DNA of 64,000 bases, taken from contig NZ_CP110341.1 of assembly GCF_026013965.1 (NCBI RefSeq), forward strand, positions 1,488,001 to 1,552,000, given 5' to 3'. The notes beneath the pieces were generated by a model. It ran no database searches, was not told the DNA's origin, and saw only the letters and a list, made by a program, of their open reading frames with translations. The stretch's first letter is position 1. Every line of letters starts with the position of its first letter. Shown here in pieces: positions 1 through 10,904 of this stretch. Source of the stretch: Brevibacterium sp. JSBI002. Its GTDB lineage: Bacteria > Actinomycetota > Actinomycetes > Actinomycetales > Brevibacteriaceae. A program made the translations under genes and the position numbers.

Positions 1-789
1 GTGGTCAACCCCGGGGGTGCCCCCACGTGGTCATTGGCGAACTTCTTCTCGCTCGGCGACCATCCGTTCGGACAGGATGAGATCGGTCGTGACAACTTCG
101 CCAGGGTGATGAAGGGAACGCAGATCTCCCTGGTCGTCATGTTCATCATCGGCATAGTGTGCCTGATCATCGGCACAGTAGTCGGCGCCCTCGCGGGCTA
201 CTACCGCGGTTGGGTCGATTCGGTGCTCATGCGCATCACCGACGGCTTCGTCATCCTGCCGGTCATCGTGGTCGGCTCGATCCTCGGTGTGCTCGTCGGC
301 GGAGCGAACGGTCCTCTGCTCGGTGTGGCGCTGGGCTGCATCCTCTGGGTGGGCCTCGCGCGACTCGTCCGCGGTGATTTCATGTCCCTGCGCGAACGCG
401 AATTCGTCGACTCGGCCCGCGTGGCCGGGGCCAGTGACTTCCGAATCATGTTCAAGCACATGCTGCCCAATGCCATGGGCGTCATCATCGTCAACACGAC
501 ACTGATCATGAGCCAGGCGATCGTCCTCGAAGCCTCCCTGAGCTACCTCGGCTTCGGCATCAAACCGCCCGGCATCTCGCTCGGTCAGCTCATCAGCGAA
601 TACCAGACCTCCTTCGCCACACGCCCGTGGCTGTTCTGGTGGCCCGGCCTGTTCATCATCGTCATCGCTCTGTGCGTGAACTTCATCGGCGACGGTCTGC
701 GCGACGCGTTCGACCCGCGGATGAAGACCATCCCGAGCTGGAGGAAGATGAAGAAAGCCGAGCGCATGGCACAGAAGGAGGCGAAGTGA
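1..789 (+). CDS. Oligopeptide/dipeptide ABC transporter permease (DppC/OppC type), 5' end outside window
   Basis: Inner-membrane permease of a peptide-importing ABC transporter. The visible 262 residues begin inside the protein, with the HPFGQDEIGRD stretch that in DppC/OppC proteins lies just after the first membrane helix, so the first helix and true start are upstream of base 1. At least five hydrophobic segments follow. The EAA-type loop that docks the ATPase is seen around FVDSARVAGASDFRIMFKHM, and the C terminus has the usual SYLGFGIKPPGISLGQLI and GDGLRDAFDPR stretches. The stop overlaps the start of the ATPase gene by one base (TGATG), so the two are translationally coupled. Substrate specificity cannot be told from the permease. 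Confidence 0.9.
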   Translation: MVNPGGAPTWSLANFFSLGDHPFGQDEIGRDNFARVMKGTQISLVVMFIIGIVCLIIGTVVGALAGYYRGWVDSVLMRITDGFVILPVIVVGSILGVLVGGANGPLLGVALGCILWVGLARLVRGDFMSLREREFVDSARVAGASDFRIMFKHMLPNAMGVIIVNTTLIMSQAIVLEASLSYLGFGIKPPGISLGQLISEYQTSFATRPWLFWWPGLFIIVIALCVNFIGDGLRDAFDPRMKTIPSWRKMKKAERMAQKEAK

Positions 790-2711
790 TGGCTGAGAAC
801 AAAGCAGACACCCAGCCGAAGAAGGGCTCCCCGATCCTCGAGGTCAACGACCTCGGAGTCCAGTTCTGGGTCAGCGACGAATGGTGGATGGCCGCCGAAC
901 ACCTCGACTACACGGTCAATGCCGGCGAGGTTCTGGCGATCGTCGGCGAGTCCGGTTCGGGCAAGTCGCAGTCGAGCATGTCTCTGCTCGGGCTCCTACC
1001 GAGCAACGGCCGTGCGACCGGATCAGCGAAGCTCAACGGACGTGAACTCATCGGCATGCCGCCGGAGAAGATGCAGGCCGTGCGCGGCAACGACATCTCT
1101 GTGATCTTCCAGGAGCCGATGACGGCGCTCAACCCGGTCTATACCGCTGGGTACCAGATCGTGGAGACGCTGCGCGTCCACCTCGACATCGGTCCCAGGG
1201 AAGCCAAGGAACGAGCCCTCGAGCTCATGCGGCTCGTCGAGATCCCGGATCCCGAAGACCGGTTCCATTCGTTCCCGCACCAGCTCTCCGGTGGTCAGCG
1301 TCAGCGCATCATGATCGCGCAGGCTCTGGCTTGTCAGCCGAAGCTGCTCATCGCCGATGAGCCGACCACCGCGCTCGACGTCACGGTGCAGGCCGAGATC
1401 CTCAAGCTCATGCGCGAATTGAAGTCGAAGCTCGACGCGGGCATCATCCTCATCACACACGATATGGGCGTGGTTGCTGATATGGCCGACCGCATCATCG
1501 TCATGCGCGCCGGCAAGGTGGTCGAGTCGGGCACCGCGGAGGAGATCTTCTATCATCCGCAGCATCCGTATACGAAGCAGCTCCTCGAAGCTGTGCCCCA
1601 CCTCGGCGCGGGTACCGACAGCGAAGTATTCGGCGGCAGCGTCGGCGATGTCCGAGCCTCGCTGTCCGATATCAACTCCGACCAGGTCTCGCACGCGGAT
1701 GACCCGGTGGGGCGGCCGGAGGCCGGCGCGGGCGGCGATGGTCTCTCCGAGGCCGGGGCTGCCGATATGGCCGTGGCCGAGGCGCGTGCCCAGGCGACCG
1801 AACCGGATCGCCCGGACATCGAGATGGACTCCACGGAGACGTACTACCATCCCGGTTCGCAGGCGGACTTCTCGAAGCCCTCTGCCCTGCAGCTGCGTGA
1901 CGCCGCGATCGAGTACCCCGCAATCGGCCGGAAGAAGGCCTTCCGCGCCGCTCACCACATCAATCTCATGATCGCTCCCGGCGAAGTCGTGGGCCTGGTG
2001 GGGGAGTCGGGGTCGGGTAAGACCACGATCGGACGAGCCGCTCTCGGGCTGCTGCCCACGGTCGAAGGCGACATGGTCGTCAACGGCACGAGCATCAAAG
2101 GCCTGAGCAACAAGCAGATGCGGCCCCTGCGCAAGGAAGTCGGAATCGTATTCCAGGATCCTGGTTCCTCGCTCAACCCGCGACTGCCGGTCGGGGAGTC
2201 GATCGGAGAGCCTCTCTACCTCCATGAGGGGATGAAGGGGCCGCAGCTGAGCAAGCGAGTCGAGGAGCTGCTCACCGCGGTCGAACTGCCGACCTCCATG
2301 CGCAACCGCTATCCGCATGAGCTCTCCGGCGGTCAGCGCCAGCGCATCGGCATCGCCCGTGCTCTGACTCTGCGACCGAAGCTGCTCATCGCCGATGAGC
2401 CGACCTCGGCGCTTGACGTGTCCGTGCAGGCGAAGGTCCTCGACCTGTTCGAAGGTCTGCAGAAGGAATACGGTTTCGCGTGTCTGTTCATCAGCCACGA
2501 CCTGGCCGTGGTCGAACGCATCGCCGAGCGCATCGCGGTGATGCGCCACGGCTACCTCGTCGAGATCGGCAAGTCCTCACAGGTCGTGTCGAACCCCGTC
2601 CACCCGTACACACAGCGTCTGCTGTCGGCGGTTCCGGTTCCGGATCCGAAGGAGCAGCGTAAGCGTCGGGAGGCCAGGGACGCGGTCCTCGAGGCCACGA
2701 TGAACGCCTGA
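789..2711 (+). CDS. Fused double ATPase of a dipeptide/oligopeptide ABC transporter (DppD-DppF in one chain)
   Basis: Cytoplasmic energy subunit of the peptide importer whose permease gene precedes it. The 640-residue chain has two complete ABC modules. The first has Walker A GESGSGKS at 53-60, signature LSGGQ at 166-170 and Walker B LLIADEP at 186-192. The second has Walker A at 405-412 and LSGGQ at 512-516. Each is followed by the HPYT oligopeptide-transporter C-terminal motif (QHPYTKQLL and VHPYTQRLL), typical of the OppD/OppF families. An Ala/Glu/Asp-rich linker of about 80 residues joins them. OppD and OppF are often separate genes, but fused forms are common in actinobacteria. The ATG at 789 was chosen because it sits in the TGATG overlap with the permease stop. 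Confidence 0.93.
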   Translation: MAENKADTQPKKGSPILEVNDLGVQFWVSDEWWMAAEHLDYTVNAGEVLAIVGESGSGKSQSSMSLLGLLPSNGRATGSAKLNGRELIGMPPEKMQAVRGNDISVIFQEPMTALNPVYTAGYQIVETLRVHLDIGPREAKERALELMRLVEIPDPEDRFHSFPHQLSGGQRQRIMIAQALACQPKLLIADEPTTALDVTVQAEILKLMRELKSKLDAGIILITHDMGVVADMADRIIVMRAGKVVESGTAEEIFYHPQHPYTKQLLEAVPHLGAGTDSEVFGGSVGDVRASLSDINSDQVSHADDPVGRPEAGAGGDGLSEAGAADMAVAEARAQATEPDRPDIEMDSTETYYHPGSQADFSKPSALQLRDAAIEYPAIGRKKAFRAAHHINLMIAPGEVVGLVGESGSGKTTIGRAALGLLPTVEGDMVVNGTSIKGLSNKQMRPLRKEVGIVFQDPGSSLNPRLPVGESIGEPLYLHEGMKGPQLSKRVEELLTAVELPTSMRNRYPHELSGGQRQRIGIARALTLRPKLLIADEPTSALDVSVQAKVLDLFEGLQKEYGFACLFISHDLAVVERIAERIAVMRHGYLVEIGKSSQVVSNPVHPYTQRLLSAVPVPDPKEQRKRREARDAVLEATMNA

Positions 2712-2726
2712 CTTCGCCCAAGCTGA

Positions 2727-2760
2727 CGGCCACCTGCACGCGATCGCGTGCGGGTGGCCG
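2727..2760. terminator. 34-base inverted repeat (stem without T-run) ahead of typA
   Basis: The two 17-base arms are complementary except for one T:G pair and meet at GCGATCGC. It can fold as a hairpin ending the peptide-transporter operon. There is no T-run; instead TATAAT of the next promoter starts at the very next base, so part of the palindrome occupies the -35 region and could also be an operator. Confidence 0.6.
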
Positions 2761-2766
2761 TATAAT
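2761..2766 (+). promoter_or_regulatory. Consensus -10 box (TATAAT) of typA
   Basis: Perfect TATAAT located 51 bases before the typA start, directly after a 34-base palindrome. No clear -35 is visible because that position lies in the palindrome. The transcript would have a leader of about 45 bases. Confidence 0.6.
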
Positions 2767-2817
2767 TGTCTGTTGGGTCCGGGCTGGACCGATCTCTCTA
2801 TCTCAAAAAGGTTCTTG

Positions 2818-4728
<1,911 letters not shown>

Positions 4729-4780
4729 GCCGGATTCCTTGATCCGGCAGCACCGAATGACCTCGAGCACCCAGGAACCA

Positions 4781-6100
4781 ATGACTGTTACGCCACGCGT
4801 CCTCCTCGTGCACGCTCATCCCGACGATGAGACGATCACGACGGGCGGCACGATTGCCGAATTGGTCTCCGAGGGTGCCGAGGTCATGGTGCTCACAGCC
4901 ACCCGCGGTGAGGGCGGCGAGGTCATCCCCGCGGAGCTGAAGCAGCTCGAGGGCGACCGGGCCGGTCTCGCCCGGGTCCGGGAGCAGGAGATCGCCGAGG
5001 CGATGCATGCTCTCGGTGTGCGCATGCAGACTTTCCTCGGCGGGACCACGCGAACCTTCGAGGATTCGGGAATGGAGTGGGGACCGGACGGTCACGCTCG
5101 ACCCGCGTCATCGATGAGCGACAACGCCCTGTGTGCGACTGACATCACGACCGTGGCCAGACACATTGCCGCCGTCATCGATGCGTTCGAACCACACGCG
5201 ATCATCACCTACGCTGCCAACGGGGGCTACGGTCACCCCGACCACGTGAGGGTGCACGAGGCCACGACCGCGGCCTTCGACTTCGCCGAATGGCGGACCG
5301 GTCGGCTGCTCTACGTCGACACCCCCACCGAGGTGGCCCGCCGTTCGTTCGACCCCAACCAGGACGGGTTCGCCGACACCGGATTCGCCTCCGTCGACAC
5401 GATCCCGGCCAAACCACCGGTCGGTCAGATCGTCATCGACCAGGACGTCAGCGCGGTGCTGCCGGCGAAACGGGCAGCACTCGAGGCTCATCGCACCCAG
5501 GTGAGCGTGTCCGGCGGCTTCTTCGCGCTGTCGAACGGTGTCGGTCAGAGGATCGGCGATCGCGAATACTTTTCGATCGGGGCAGGCACTCCGGTCCCAT
5601 CCGAGATCCTCAACACCGGACCGGCCCCGCACGTGCTCACCGGCCTCGACGTCGCAGCGGTCGAAGCTCAGGAGAACGCGGCAGCGCAGCCCCTGCGACG
5701 GCGACGCGAACCGCGGAAGCCCGGGATCTTCGCCTATCTCCACTCAGCTGTGCTCGGACTGCTCATCGCCTTCCTCGGCACCATGCAGCACCTCAACGTC
5801 ACGGTGATCAACCTCGGGCAGACCCCAATCATCCTGCCGTGGGGGCTCGTCCTGGCCCTGGCCCTGGCGGCTGCGGGACTGTGGCATCTGAAGACGATGT
5901 ACCGCAGCAGCGCTCCGATGCTGGTCGCGGCTGTCATCATCGCCGCGTTGTCCTTCGTCTTCGGTCAGCCGACGTGGCTGCCCGGGGCCGATATGATCGT
6001 CACCGGACTGCTGCGTTCGGTTGTGTGGCTGCTCGGACCGATGGTCCTGGCCGCCGTCTTCTCCTTCATCAACGTGCGCGGGCACGATCGCACTCGCTAG
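4781..6100 (+). CDS. mshB: MshB-type mycothiol deacetylase fused to a C-terminal membrane domain
   Basis: Zinc-dependent deacetylase of the PIG-L/LmbE family, expected to remove the acetyl group from GlcNAc-inositol in mycothiol synthesis. The N-terminal 300 residues carry the metal motif HAHPDDE (His13, Asp16) and the second cluster GHPDH (His152, His155). MshB proteins normally end near residue 300. Here another 120 residues with about four membrane helices (roughly 320-435) follow, resembling the separate small membrane protein encoded next to mshB in mycobacteria (Rv1171), so this looks like a natural fusion tethering the enzyme to the membrane. Start 4781 has AGGA four bases upstream; an in-frame ATG at 4757 is the alternative. 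Confidence 0.85.
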   Translation: MTVTPRVLLVHAHPDDETITTGGTIAELVSEGAEVMVLTATRGEGGEVIPAELKQLEGDRAGLARVREQEIAEAMHALGVRMQTFLGGTTRTFEDSGMEWGPDGHARPASSMSDNALCATDITTVARHIAAVIDAFEPHAIITYAANGGYGHPDHVRVHEATTAAFDFAEWRTGRLLYVDTPTEVARRSFDPNQDGFADTGFASVDTIPAKPPVGQIVIDQDVSAVLPAKRAALEAHRTQVSVSGGFFALSNGVGQRIGDREYFSIGAGTPVPSEILNTGPAPHVLTGLDVAAVEAQENAAAQPLRRRREPRKPGIFAYLHSAVLGLLIAFLGTMQHLNVTVINLGQTPIILPWGLVLALALAAAGLWHLKTMYRSSAPMLVAAVIIAALSFVFGQPTWLPGADMIVTGLLRSVVWLLGPMVLAAVFSFINVRGHDRTR

Positions 6101-6103
6101 ACT
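6098..6103 (+). promoter_or_regulatory. -10-like TAGACT upstream of the VanW-type gene
   Basis: TAGACT begins inside the mshB stop codon and lies 45 bases before the VanW-type start. It matches the TAGnCT form that recurs before other genes in this window. No convincing -35 is visible. Confidence 0.35.
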
Positions 6104-6148
6104 CGTGCGAACCGCACCGAATCAGTCGTTATCGACACCCTCGGGAGA

Positions 6149-7909
6149 ATGATGCCGACCAATACCTTGTCCGATGGAACCTCGAACGCAGGCGGGCCCG
6201 ACCCGTCCGGCAGCGCTGCCCGGAAGAAGTCGGTCTGGCCCTTCATCCTCGTGGCCGTCATTGTGCTGGCCGCCGTCTATGTGGTGATCGGCTTCTTCAG
6301 CGGTCGTATGCTCGCACCGGGGACGACCGTGGCCGGAATCGACATCGGCGGCAAGTCCGCGACAGACGCCGAGAACACCCTGCGCAACGACCTGCGCGAT
6401 GACGCGGAGAAGGACATCGTCTTGAAGGCCGGAGAGCCGACGGCGAAGCTCGACCCGGAGAAGGCCGGAATCACCTTCGACGCGGAAGCGACAGTTGAGC
6501 GCATCACCGGCTTCAGCCTCGACCCCACCGTCATCTGGGACCGCCTGTTCGGTGAGGACGAAGTCGATCCCGTCATCGAGGTCGACGAGGAGAAGTTCGA
6601 CAAGGAAACCGCGAAGGTCACGGAATCCCTGGCCGTCGATCCCAAGGACGCCGAACTCGAGTTCGACAAGACCACACCGAAGGTCAAGGACGGCAAGAAG
6701 GGCCAGACCGTCGACACCGCCGCCGTGCGCACCGCCGTCGACGATCATTGGCTGCGCACCGAGGATGCTCTCCCAGTCAGTCCGACGAACGTCGATCCCG
6801 ATATCACCACGTCCGAAGCCGAGGACATGGCCGAGGGATTCGCGAAAGACGCCGTGAGCAAGGACCTCACGATCACGGCGAAGCCTCGGAAGGATGCGGA
6901 CTCGAAGGTCAAGGGCGGTGACCTCACCGTGCCTCCGAAGACAGTCGCGAAGACTCTGACGTTCAAAGCCGAGGACTCGAAGCTCACGCCCGTCTTCGAC
7001 CAGGAGGCTCTGCAGAAATCCGTGCTGGCTGCGAACAAGGACATCGGGCGACCGGCCGAGGACGCGAGTTTCGAGATCAAGGACGGCAAGCCCGAGGTCG
7101 TGCCCTCCCGCGATGGAATCGGGATCAAGGCCAAGGAGCTGACCGGAGCGGTCACCGATGCCATCAACGGCAAGGAGGACAAGCCGACGGTCACACTGGC
7201 CTCGGTCAAACCCGAGTTCACGACGAAGGACGCGAAGAAGGCCGATGTCTCCGACACCGTGTCACACTTCTCCACCGGCTACAGCTCCGAACCCAACCGC
7301 GATACCAACCTGCGGGTGGCTTCGAAGAAGGTCTCCGGCACGGTTCTCAAGCCCGGTGAGCAGTTCTCCCTCAATGAGGCTCTGGGCCAGCGCACCGCCG
7401 CAAACGGCTACAAGCCTGCCGGCGTGATCTCCGAAGGGCAGATGAAGGAAGACTACGGCGGCGGCGTCTCACAGGTGTCGACGACACTGTTCAATGCGGC
7501 GTTCTTCGCCGGCTTCGAACTCGACGAACACCAGGCGCATTCGCGCTATATCTCCCGCTATCCGGAGGGCCGCGAGTCGACCCTCGACTGGTCGACGATC
7601 GATATGAAGTTCACGAACAACTCGAAGACTCCGGTCGTCCTCGACATGTACCTCAAAGACGGAGAGGTCCACGCGAAGGTCTTCGGCGTCAAGAAATACG
7701 ATGTGTCGGCCGACGCCTCGGACCGGTTCAACCACACCTCACCGGGGTCGGTCACCGAAAGCGGACCTTCTTGTTCCCCGCAGTCGCCGAAGGGCGGCTG
7801 GTCGATCCGGATCACCCGGACAATGAAGGACATCGCTTCGGGCAAGACCACGAAGGACGGCTTCACCACGGTCTACCGGCCGGTGAACAAGGTCGAGTGC
7901 AAGGGCTGA
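6149..7909 (+). CDS. VanW-type cell-surface protein with peptidoglycan-binding-like repeats
   Basis: Membrane-anchored wall-associated protein. The 586 residues start with a short cytoplasmic stretch ending in RKK, then one membrane helix (about 30-50), then a long Lys/Asp/Glu-rich exported region with repeats of the peptidoglycan-binding 4 (YoaR-like) type. The VanW domain is at about 385-520, including KPGEQFSLNEALG and YGGGVSQVSTTLFNAAF. VanW domains occur in glycopeptide-resistance loci and many wall proteins, but their biochemical role is not established. ATGs at 6149 and 6152 are both possible; GGGAG lies just upstream. The unusually many Lys codons reflect the charged exported domain. 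Confidence 0.85.
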   Translation: MMPTNTLSDGTSNAGGPDPSGSAARKKSVWPFILVAVIVLAAVYVVIGFFSGRMLAPGTTVAGIDIGGKSATDAENTLRNDLRDDAEKDIVLKAGEPTAKLDPEKAGITFDAEATVERITGFSLDPTVIWDRLFGEDEVDPVIEVDEEKFDKETAKVTESLAVDPKDAELEFDKTTPKVKDGKKGQTVDTAAVRTAVDDHWLRTEDALPVSPTNVDPDITTSEAEDMAEGFAKDAVSKDLTITAKPRKDADSKVKGGDLTVPPKTVAKTLTFKAEDSKLTPVFDQEALQKSVLAANKDIGRPAEDASFEIKDGKPEVVPSRDGIGIKAKELTGAVTDAINGKEDKPTVTLASVKPEFTTKDAKKADVSDTVSHFSTGYSSEPNRDTNLRVASKKVSGTVLKPGEQFSLNEALGQRTAANGYKPAGVISEGQMKEDYGGGVSQVSTTLFNAAFFAGFELDEHQAHSRYISRYPEGRESTLDWSTIDMKFTNNSKTPVVLDMYLKDGEVHAKVFGVKKYDVSADASDRFNHTSPGSVTESGPSCSPQSPKGGWSIRITRTMKDIASGKTTKDGFTTVYRPVNKVECKG

Positions 7910-7942
7910 ACCTTCGTCGCAGGATTCCGGCCGGCTGACCGG

Positions 7943-9028
7943 TCAGCGTGCTTCGGCGTACCAGGACCGGTGACGCACTGTCGCACCGAGGGAACCGAAG
8001 AGGCCCAGCGACGCCTCATTGCTCGACTCCACGTCGACGAGGTAGGACCTGACCCCGCGCTGAGCGAGGAGTGCCGCCGCGGCAGCGGCCACCGAACGCC
8101 CGGCACCGCGTCTGCGCAGATCGGGACGAGTGATGAGGTTGGTGATGACACCCCATTTGCTGCGCTCGACCACCCTGCAGGCCGACACCATAGTCCGGGA
8201 TCCATCGGGATGCTCGGCATAGGCGGTGACGAATTCACACGGCTGATCGGCTTCGATGAGCGTCTTGAACGCCTCGGCCGAACCCGGTTCCTCACCGGGG
8301 TTTCGCTGTGACGTCCATGCGGCGAAATGCTCGGAGGTCGGCGCATCGGAGACGTCGATGATCAGACCGGCCGCGGCCGCCTCGGCGGGGGAGGACGCAC
8401 CGCCGGCTGCCTCCGCGGTGGCGCCGGTGAGCAGAAGTGTGGCCTCGGAAGGGGTGTAGCCGCGAGCCGAGAGCAGGGGAGCGAGCCCCTCGCATTCGGG
8501 TGCCAGCGTCGAGGAATCGTCAGCGGAATAGATCTGGACGCGGCTCGGCTTGCCGCGGGTCCGATACCATTCCTCGACGGCGTCGAGGCCCTGTTCCCAC
8601 CCGAGTCCGGTGTCGGTCACGGGCAGGCAGGAATTGGCGCGCCGGGTCGCGGATTCCGAATGCCGCAGCAGCCAGCCCTTCTGCAGCAGGCTGACCTCGG
8701 TGGCCGCCTCGGTGCCTTCGTTGCGCAGATTCTCCACGTGCAGCCAGGACACGTCGTGGGGGAGCCAGGCGGCGGCCGAGATGCGTCGGAGATCCACGGC
8801 GGAGACGATCTCATGCGTGCGCCCGGCCTTCGTCGGAGCCGGGGGCACCTCGTGGACGAGGAGGATCTGGTCGCGTGCGATGCGCAGGGGACCGCGCTTG
8901 GTATCGATCTCGAGCCCGGCCTCGTCGACGGCTGTGACGACGCCGAGGGCATCCGACGTCGAATGGGTGTCACCGGGGTCGAGCGAATACCGCACGACCA
9001 CTCGTCTGCCGGGCTGCAGATCGTCCAC
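7943..9028 (-). CDS. GNAT acetyltransferase of the Rv0428c family with N-terminal SH3-like barrel
   Basis: Predicted N-acetyltransferase of unknown substrate. The 361-residue product opens with a small beta-barrel region (PGRRVVVRYSLDPG to about residue 60) of the kind found in Rv0428c-like proteins. A variable middle follows, and the GNAT fold is at the C terminus, where the acetyl-CoA loop is RPDLRRRGAGRSVAAAAAALLAQRG and the last strand is SLGLFGSLGATVRHRSWY. The start is GTG at 9028, supported by GGAGGAAGG five bases upstream; the open frame extends further but without a ribosome site. The gene faces the VanW gene tail to tail and the ferredoxin gene head to head. Confidence 0.85.
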   Translation of the reverse strand: MDDLQPGRRVVVRYSLDPGDTHSTSDALGVVTAVDEAGLEIDTKRGPLRIARDQILLVHEVPPAPTKAGRTHEIVSAVDLRRISAAAWLPHDVSWLHVENLRNEGTEAATEVSLLQKGWLLRHSESATRRANSCLPVTDTGLGWEQGLDAVEEWYRTRGKPSRVQIYSADDSSTLAPECEGLAPLLSARGYTPSEATLLLTGATAEAAGGASSPAEAAAAGLIIDVSDAPTSEHFAAWTSQRNPGEEPGSAEAFKTLIEADQPCEFVTAYAEHPDGSRTMVSACRVVERSKWGVITNLITRPDLRRRGAGRSVAAAAAALLAQRGVRSYLVDVESSNEASLGLFGSLGATVRHRSWYAEAR

Positions 9029-9218
9029 GTCTGGCCTTCCTCCGCGAAATTGATGCCCTCCCACCCTATGACACGCACGTCGCGGTCGGGCGCAGGCGGG
9101 AGCGGGGATGTCAGATGCAATGCGAATCACTTGAGACCGGTGGTCACGGGAATCGGGCGAAGGCGTATTGTGGGAGGTACATGCGCACCATCTGTGAGTC
9201 TTTCGAGGAGTCAGCCCA

Positions 9219-9545
9219 GTGACGTACATCATTGCCCAGCCCTGTGTCGACCTCAAGGACAAGGCCTGCATCGACGAATGCCCCGTCGACTGCATCTACG
9301 AGGGCGAACGCAGCCTGTACATCCACCCCGACGAATGCGTCGACTGCGGTGCGTGCGAACCCGTGTGCCCCGTCGAAGCCATCTTCTACGAAGACGATGT
9401 GCCCGATGAGTGGGAAGAGTATTACAAGGCCAACGTCGAATTCTTCGACGACCTCGGTTCGCCCGGCGGTGCCGCGAAGCTCGGCAACACCGGCAAGGAC
9501 CATCCGATCATCTCCGCCCTGCCTCCGCAGAACCACGACGACTGA
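9219..9545 (+). CDS. fdxA: Seven-iron ferredoxin (3Fe-4S/4Fe-4S)
   Basis: Small cytoplasmic electron carrier of 108 residues. The N-terminal half has the 7Fe pattern: C9 with CIDECPVDC, then CVDCGACEPVCP for the second cluster. The acidic tail DVPDEWEEYYKANVEFFDDLG is typical of the FdxA/FdxC type. Start is GTG at 9219 with GAGGAG eight bases upstream; a TATTGT at 9166-9171 could be its -10. The stop is followed after three bases by dapC, so both are probably one transcript, as with fdxC and the neighbouring aminotransferase in M. tuberculosis (Rv1177, Rv1178). Confidence 0.95.
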   Translation: MTYIIAQPCVDLKDKACIDECPVDCIYEGERSLYIHPDECVDCGACEPVCPVEAIFYEDDVPDEWEEYYKANVEFFDDLGSPGGAAKLGNTGKDHPIISALPPQNHDD

Positions 9546-9548
9546 CCG

Positions 9549-10670
9549 ATGACGGACGCCTTCGGACTCAACCTCCCGGACTACCCCTGGGACCGACTCA
9601 CGGAATACCGTCACCGGGCTGCCGAGCATCCCGACGGAGTCTGTGACCTCTCCATCGGTACGCCCGTCGACCCCACCCCTGAGGTGATCCGGCGTGCGCT
9701 GTCGGACGCAGGGGATGCGCACGGCTACCCGACGACTGCCGGAACCGCACAGCTTCGTGAAGCCATCGCATGGTGGTACGAGAACTGGCATTCGGTCAGC
9801 CTCGACCCCGCTGCCGAAATCCTGCCGACCGTCGGCTCGAAGGAACTCGTCGCCTGGCTGCCTACTCTGTTGGGACTGCGCGAACGCGGGCTGGCCGTCG
9901 CCTGTCCCTCCGCCGCGTACCCGACCTATGAGATGGGGGCGACCATTGCCGGGGTGGAATGCCGCCGCATCGACGCCGCCCAGGTCGTCGACGGAGCCTC
10001 GTTGGACGGGATTGGTCTGCTGTGGATCAACACCCCGAGCAATCCGACGGGTGAGGTCCTCGACGTCGGCATCCTCGCCGAGGTGGTTCGCCGTGCTCGT
10101 GCCGCCGGAGTGGTCGTCGCATCGGACGAATGCTACGGACTGCTCAATTGGGAATCCGATCAGCCGACGCCGAGCGTACTTGCAGCCGCGGGGGAGTCGA
10201 ATGCCGGCGTGCTGAGCGTGTACTCGATGTCGAAGCAGTCGAACCTCGCCGGCTACCGCGCGGCGTTCGTCGCCGGTGATGCCGAGCTCATCTCCGATCT
10301 CACCCGCTCACGCAAGCACGCAGGCATGATCGTGCCCTTCCCGATCCAGGAGGCCATGGTCGCCGGACTGCGCGACACGGAACACGTGCTGGCGCAGAAG
10401 GAGATCTACCGGTCACGACGCGAGCAGCTGCGAACCGGGCTCGAGGAGTTCGGATTCCGCATCGACCATTCGACCGCGGGTCTCTACCTGTGGTCGGCCG
10501 CGGACAAGAACTGCTGGGAGTCCCTGGCTGACCTTGCCGAACTCGGCATCGTGGCGGGTCCCGGAGAGTTCTACGGAGCGGCGGCTGCCGACCATGTGCG
10601 GATTGCGCTGACCGCCACCGACGAACGCATTCGAGCCGCGGCCGAGCGTCTTCGGGCCGCCGCGAGATGA
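9549..10670 (+). CDS. dapC: Succinyldiaminopimelate transaminase (DapC)
   Basis: PLP-dependent class I/II aminotransferase that makes N-succinyl-LL-diaminopimelate in the succinylase branch of lysine and peptidoglycan synthesis. The 373-residue product has the fold-type I landmarks: NTPSNPTGEV, SDECYG, and the PLP-binding lysine at position 229 in SMSKQSNLAGYRAAF. The assignment to DapC rather than another transaminase rests on its pairing with a ferredoxin gene (as Rv1177/Rv1178) and on dapD and dapE 2-3 kb downstream. Confidence 0.88.
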   Translation: MTDAFGLNLPDYPWDRLTEYRHRAAEHPDGVCDLSIGTPVDPTPEVIRRALSDAGDAHGYPTTAGTAQLREAIAWWYENWHSVSLDPAAEILPTVGSKELVAWLPTLLGLRERGLAVACPSAAYPTYEMGATIAGVECRRIDAAQVVDGASLDGIGLLWINTPSNPTGEVLDVGILAEVVRRARAAGVVVASDECYGLLNWESDQPTPSVLAAAGESNAGVLSVYSMSKQSNLAGYRAAFVAGDAELISDLTRSRKHAGMIVPFPIQEAMVAGLRDTEHVLAQKEIYRSRREQLRTGLEEFGFRIDHSTAGLYLWSAADKNCWESLADLAELGIVAGPGEFYGAAAADHVRIALTATDERIRAAAERLRAAAR

Positions 10671-10904
10671 TTACGTGGGTGGGGCACGGTGCTCGGCAAC
10701 TACCGGTTTCCGAGCGTCCGCTAAGTTCCTGCTCAGACTTCATGCAGGGCGAAAAACTGTTATCTGCCCTGGTCAGACGTATTACCAACCAGTAAATGAA
10801 GCGTGCAGTGATTTTCTGATTCCCGCAATTGTCGGTAGTCTTTGAAAGAACTGTGCAAAACACCTCAGGAAGTTCTTGGGGTCGGTCAACGGTGAGGAGA
10901 TCGA
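10671..10904. other. Intergenic region ahead of gltA
   Basis: The 234 bases are clearly more A+T rich than the surrounding genes and must hold the gltA promoter. AT-rich hexamers are present, but no pair of -35 and -10 boxes at normal spacing stands out. A short GGGC...GCCC inverted repeat surrounds a GAAAAACTGTTATCT core at about 10,747-10,769. No small gene with a ribosome site was seen. Confidence 0.5.

Noticed and set aside
1023..2549. Long open frame on the minus strand across the double ATPase gene
   Set aside because: It is antisense to two strongly conserved ATPase domains, has no recognisable domain and no ribosome site. High G+C codons make such antisense frames common.
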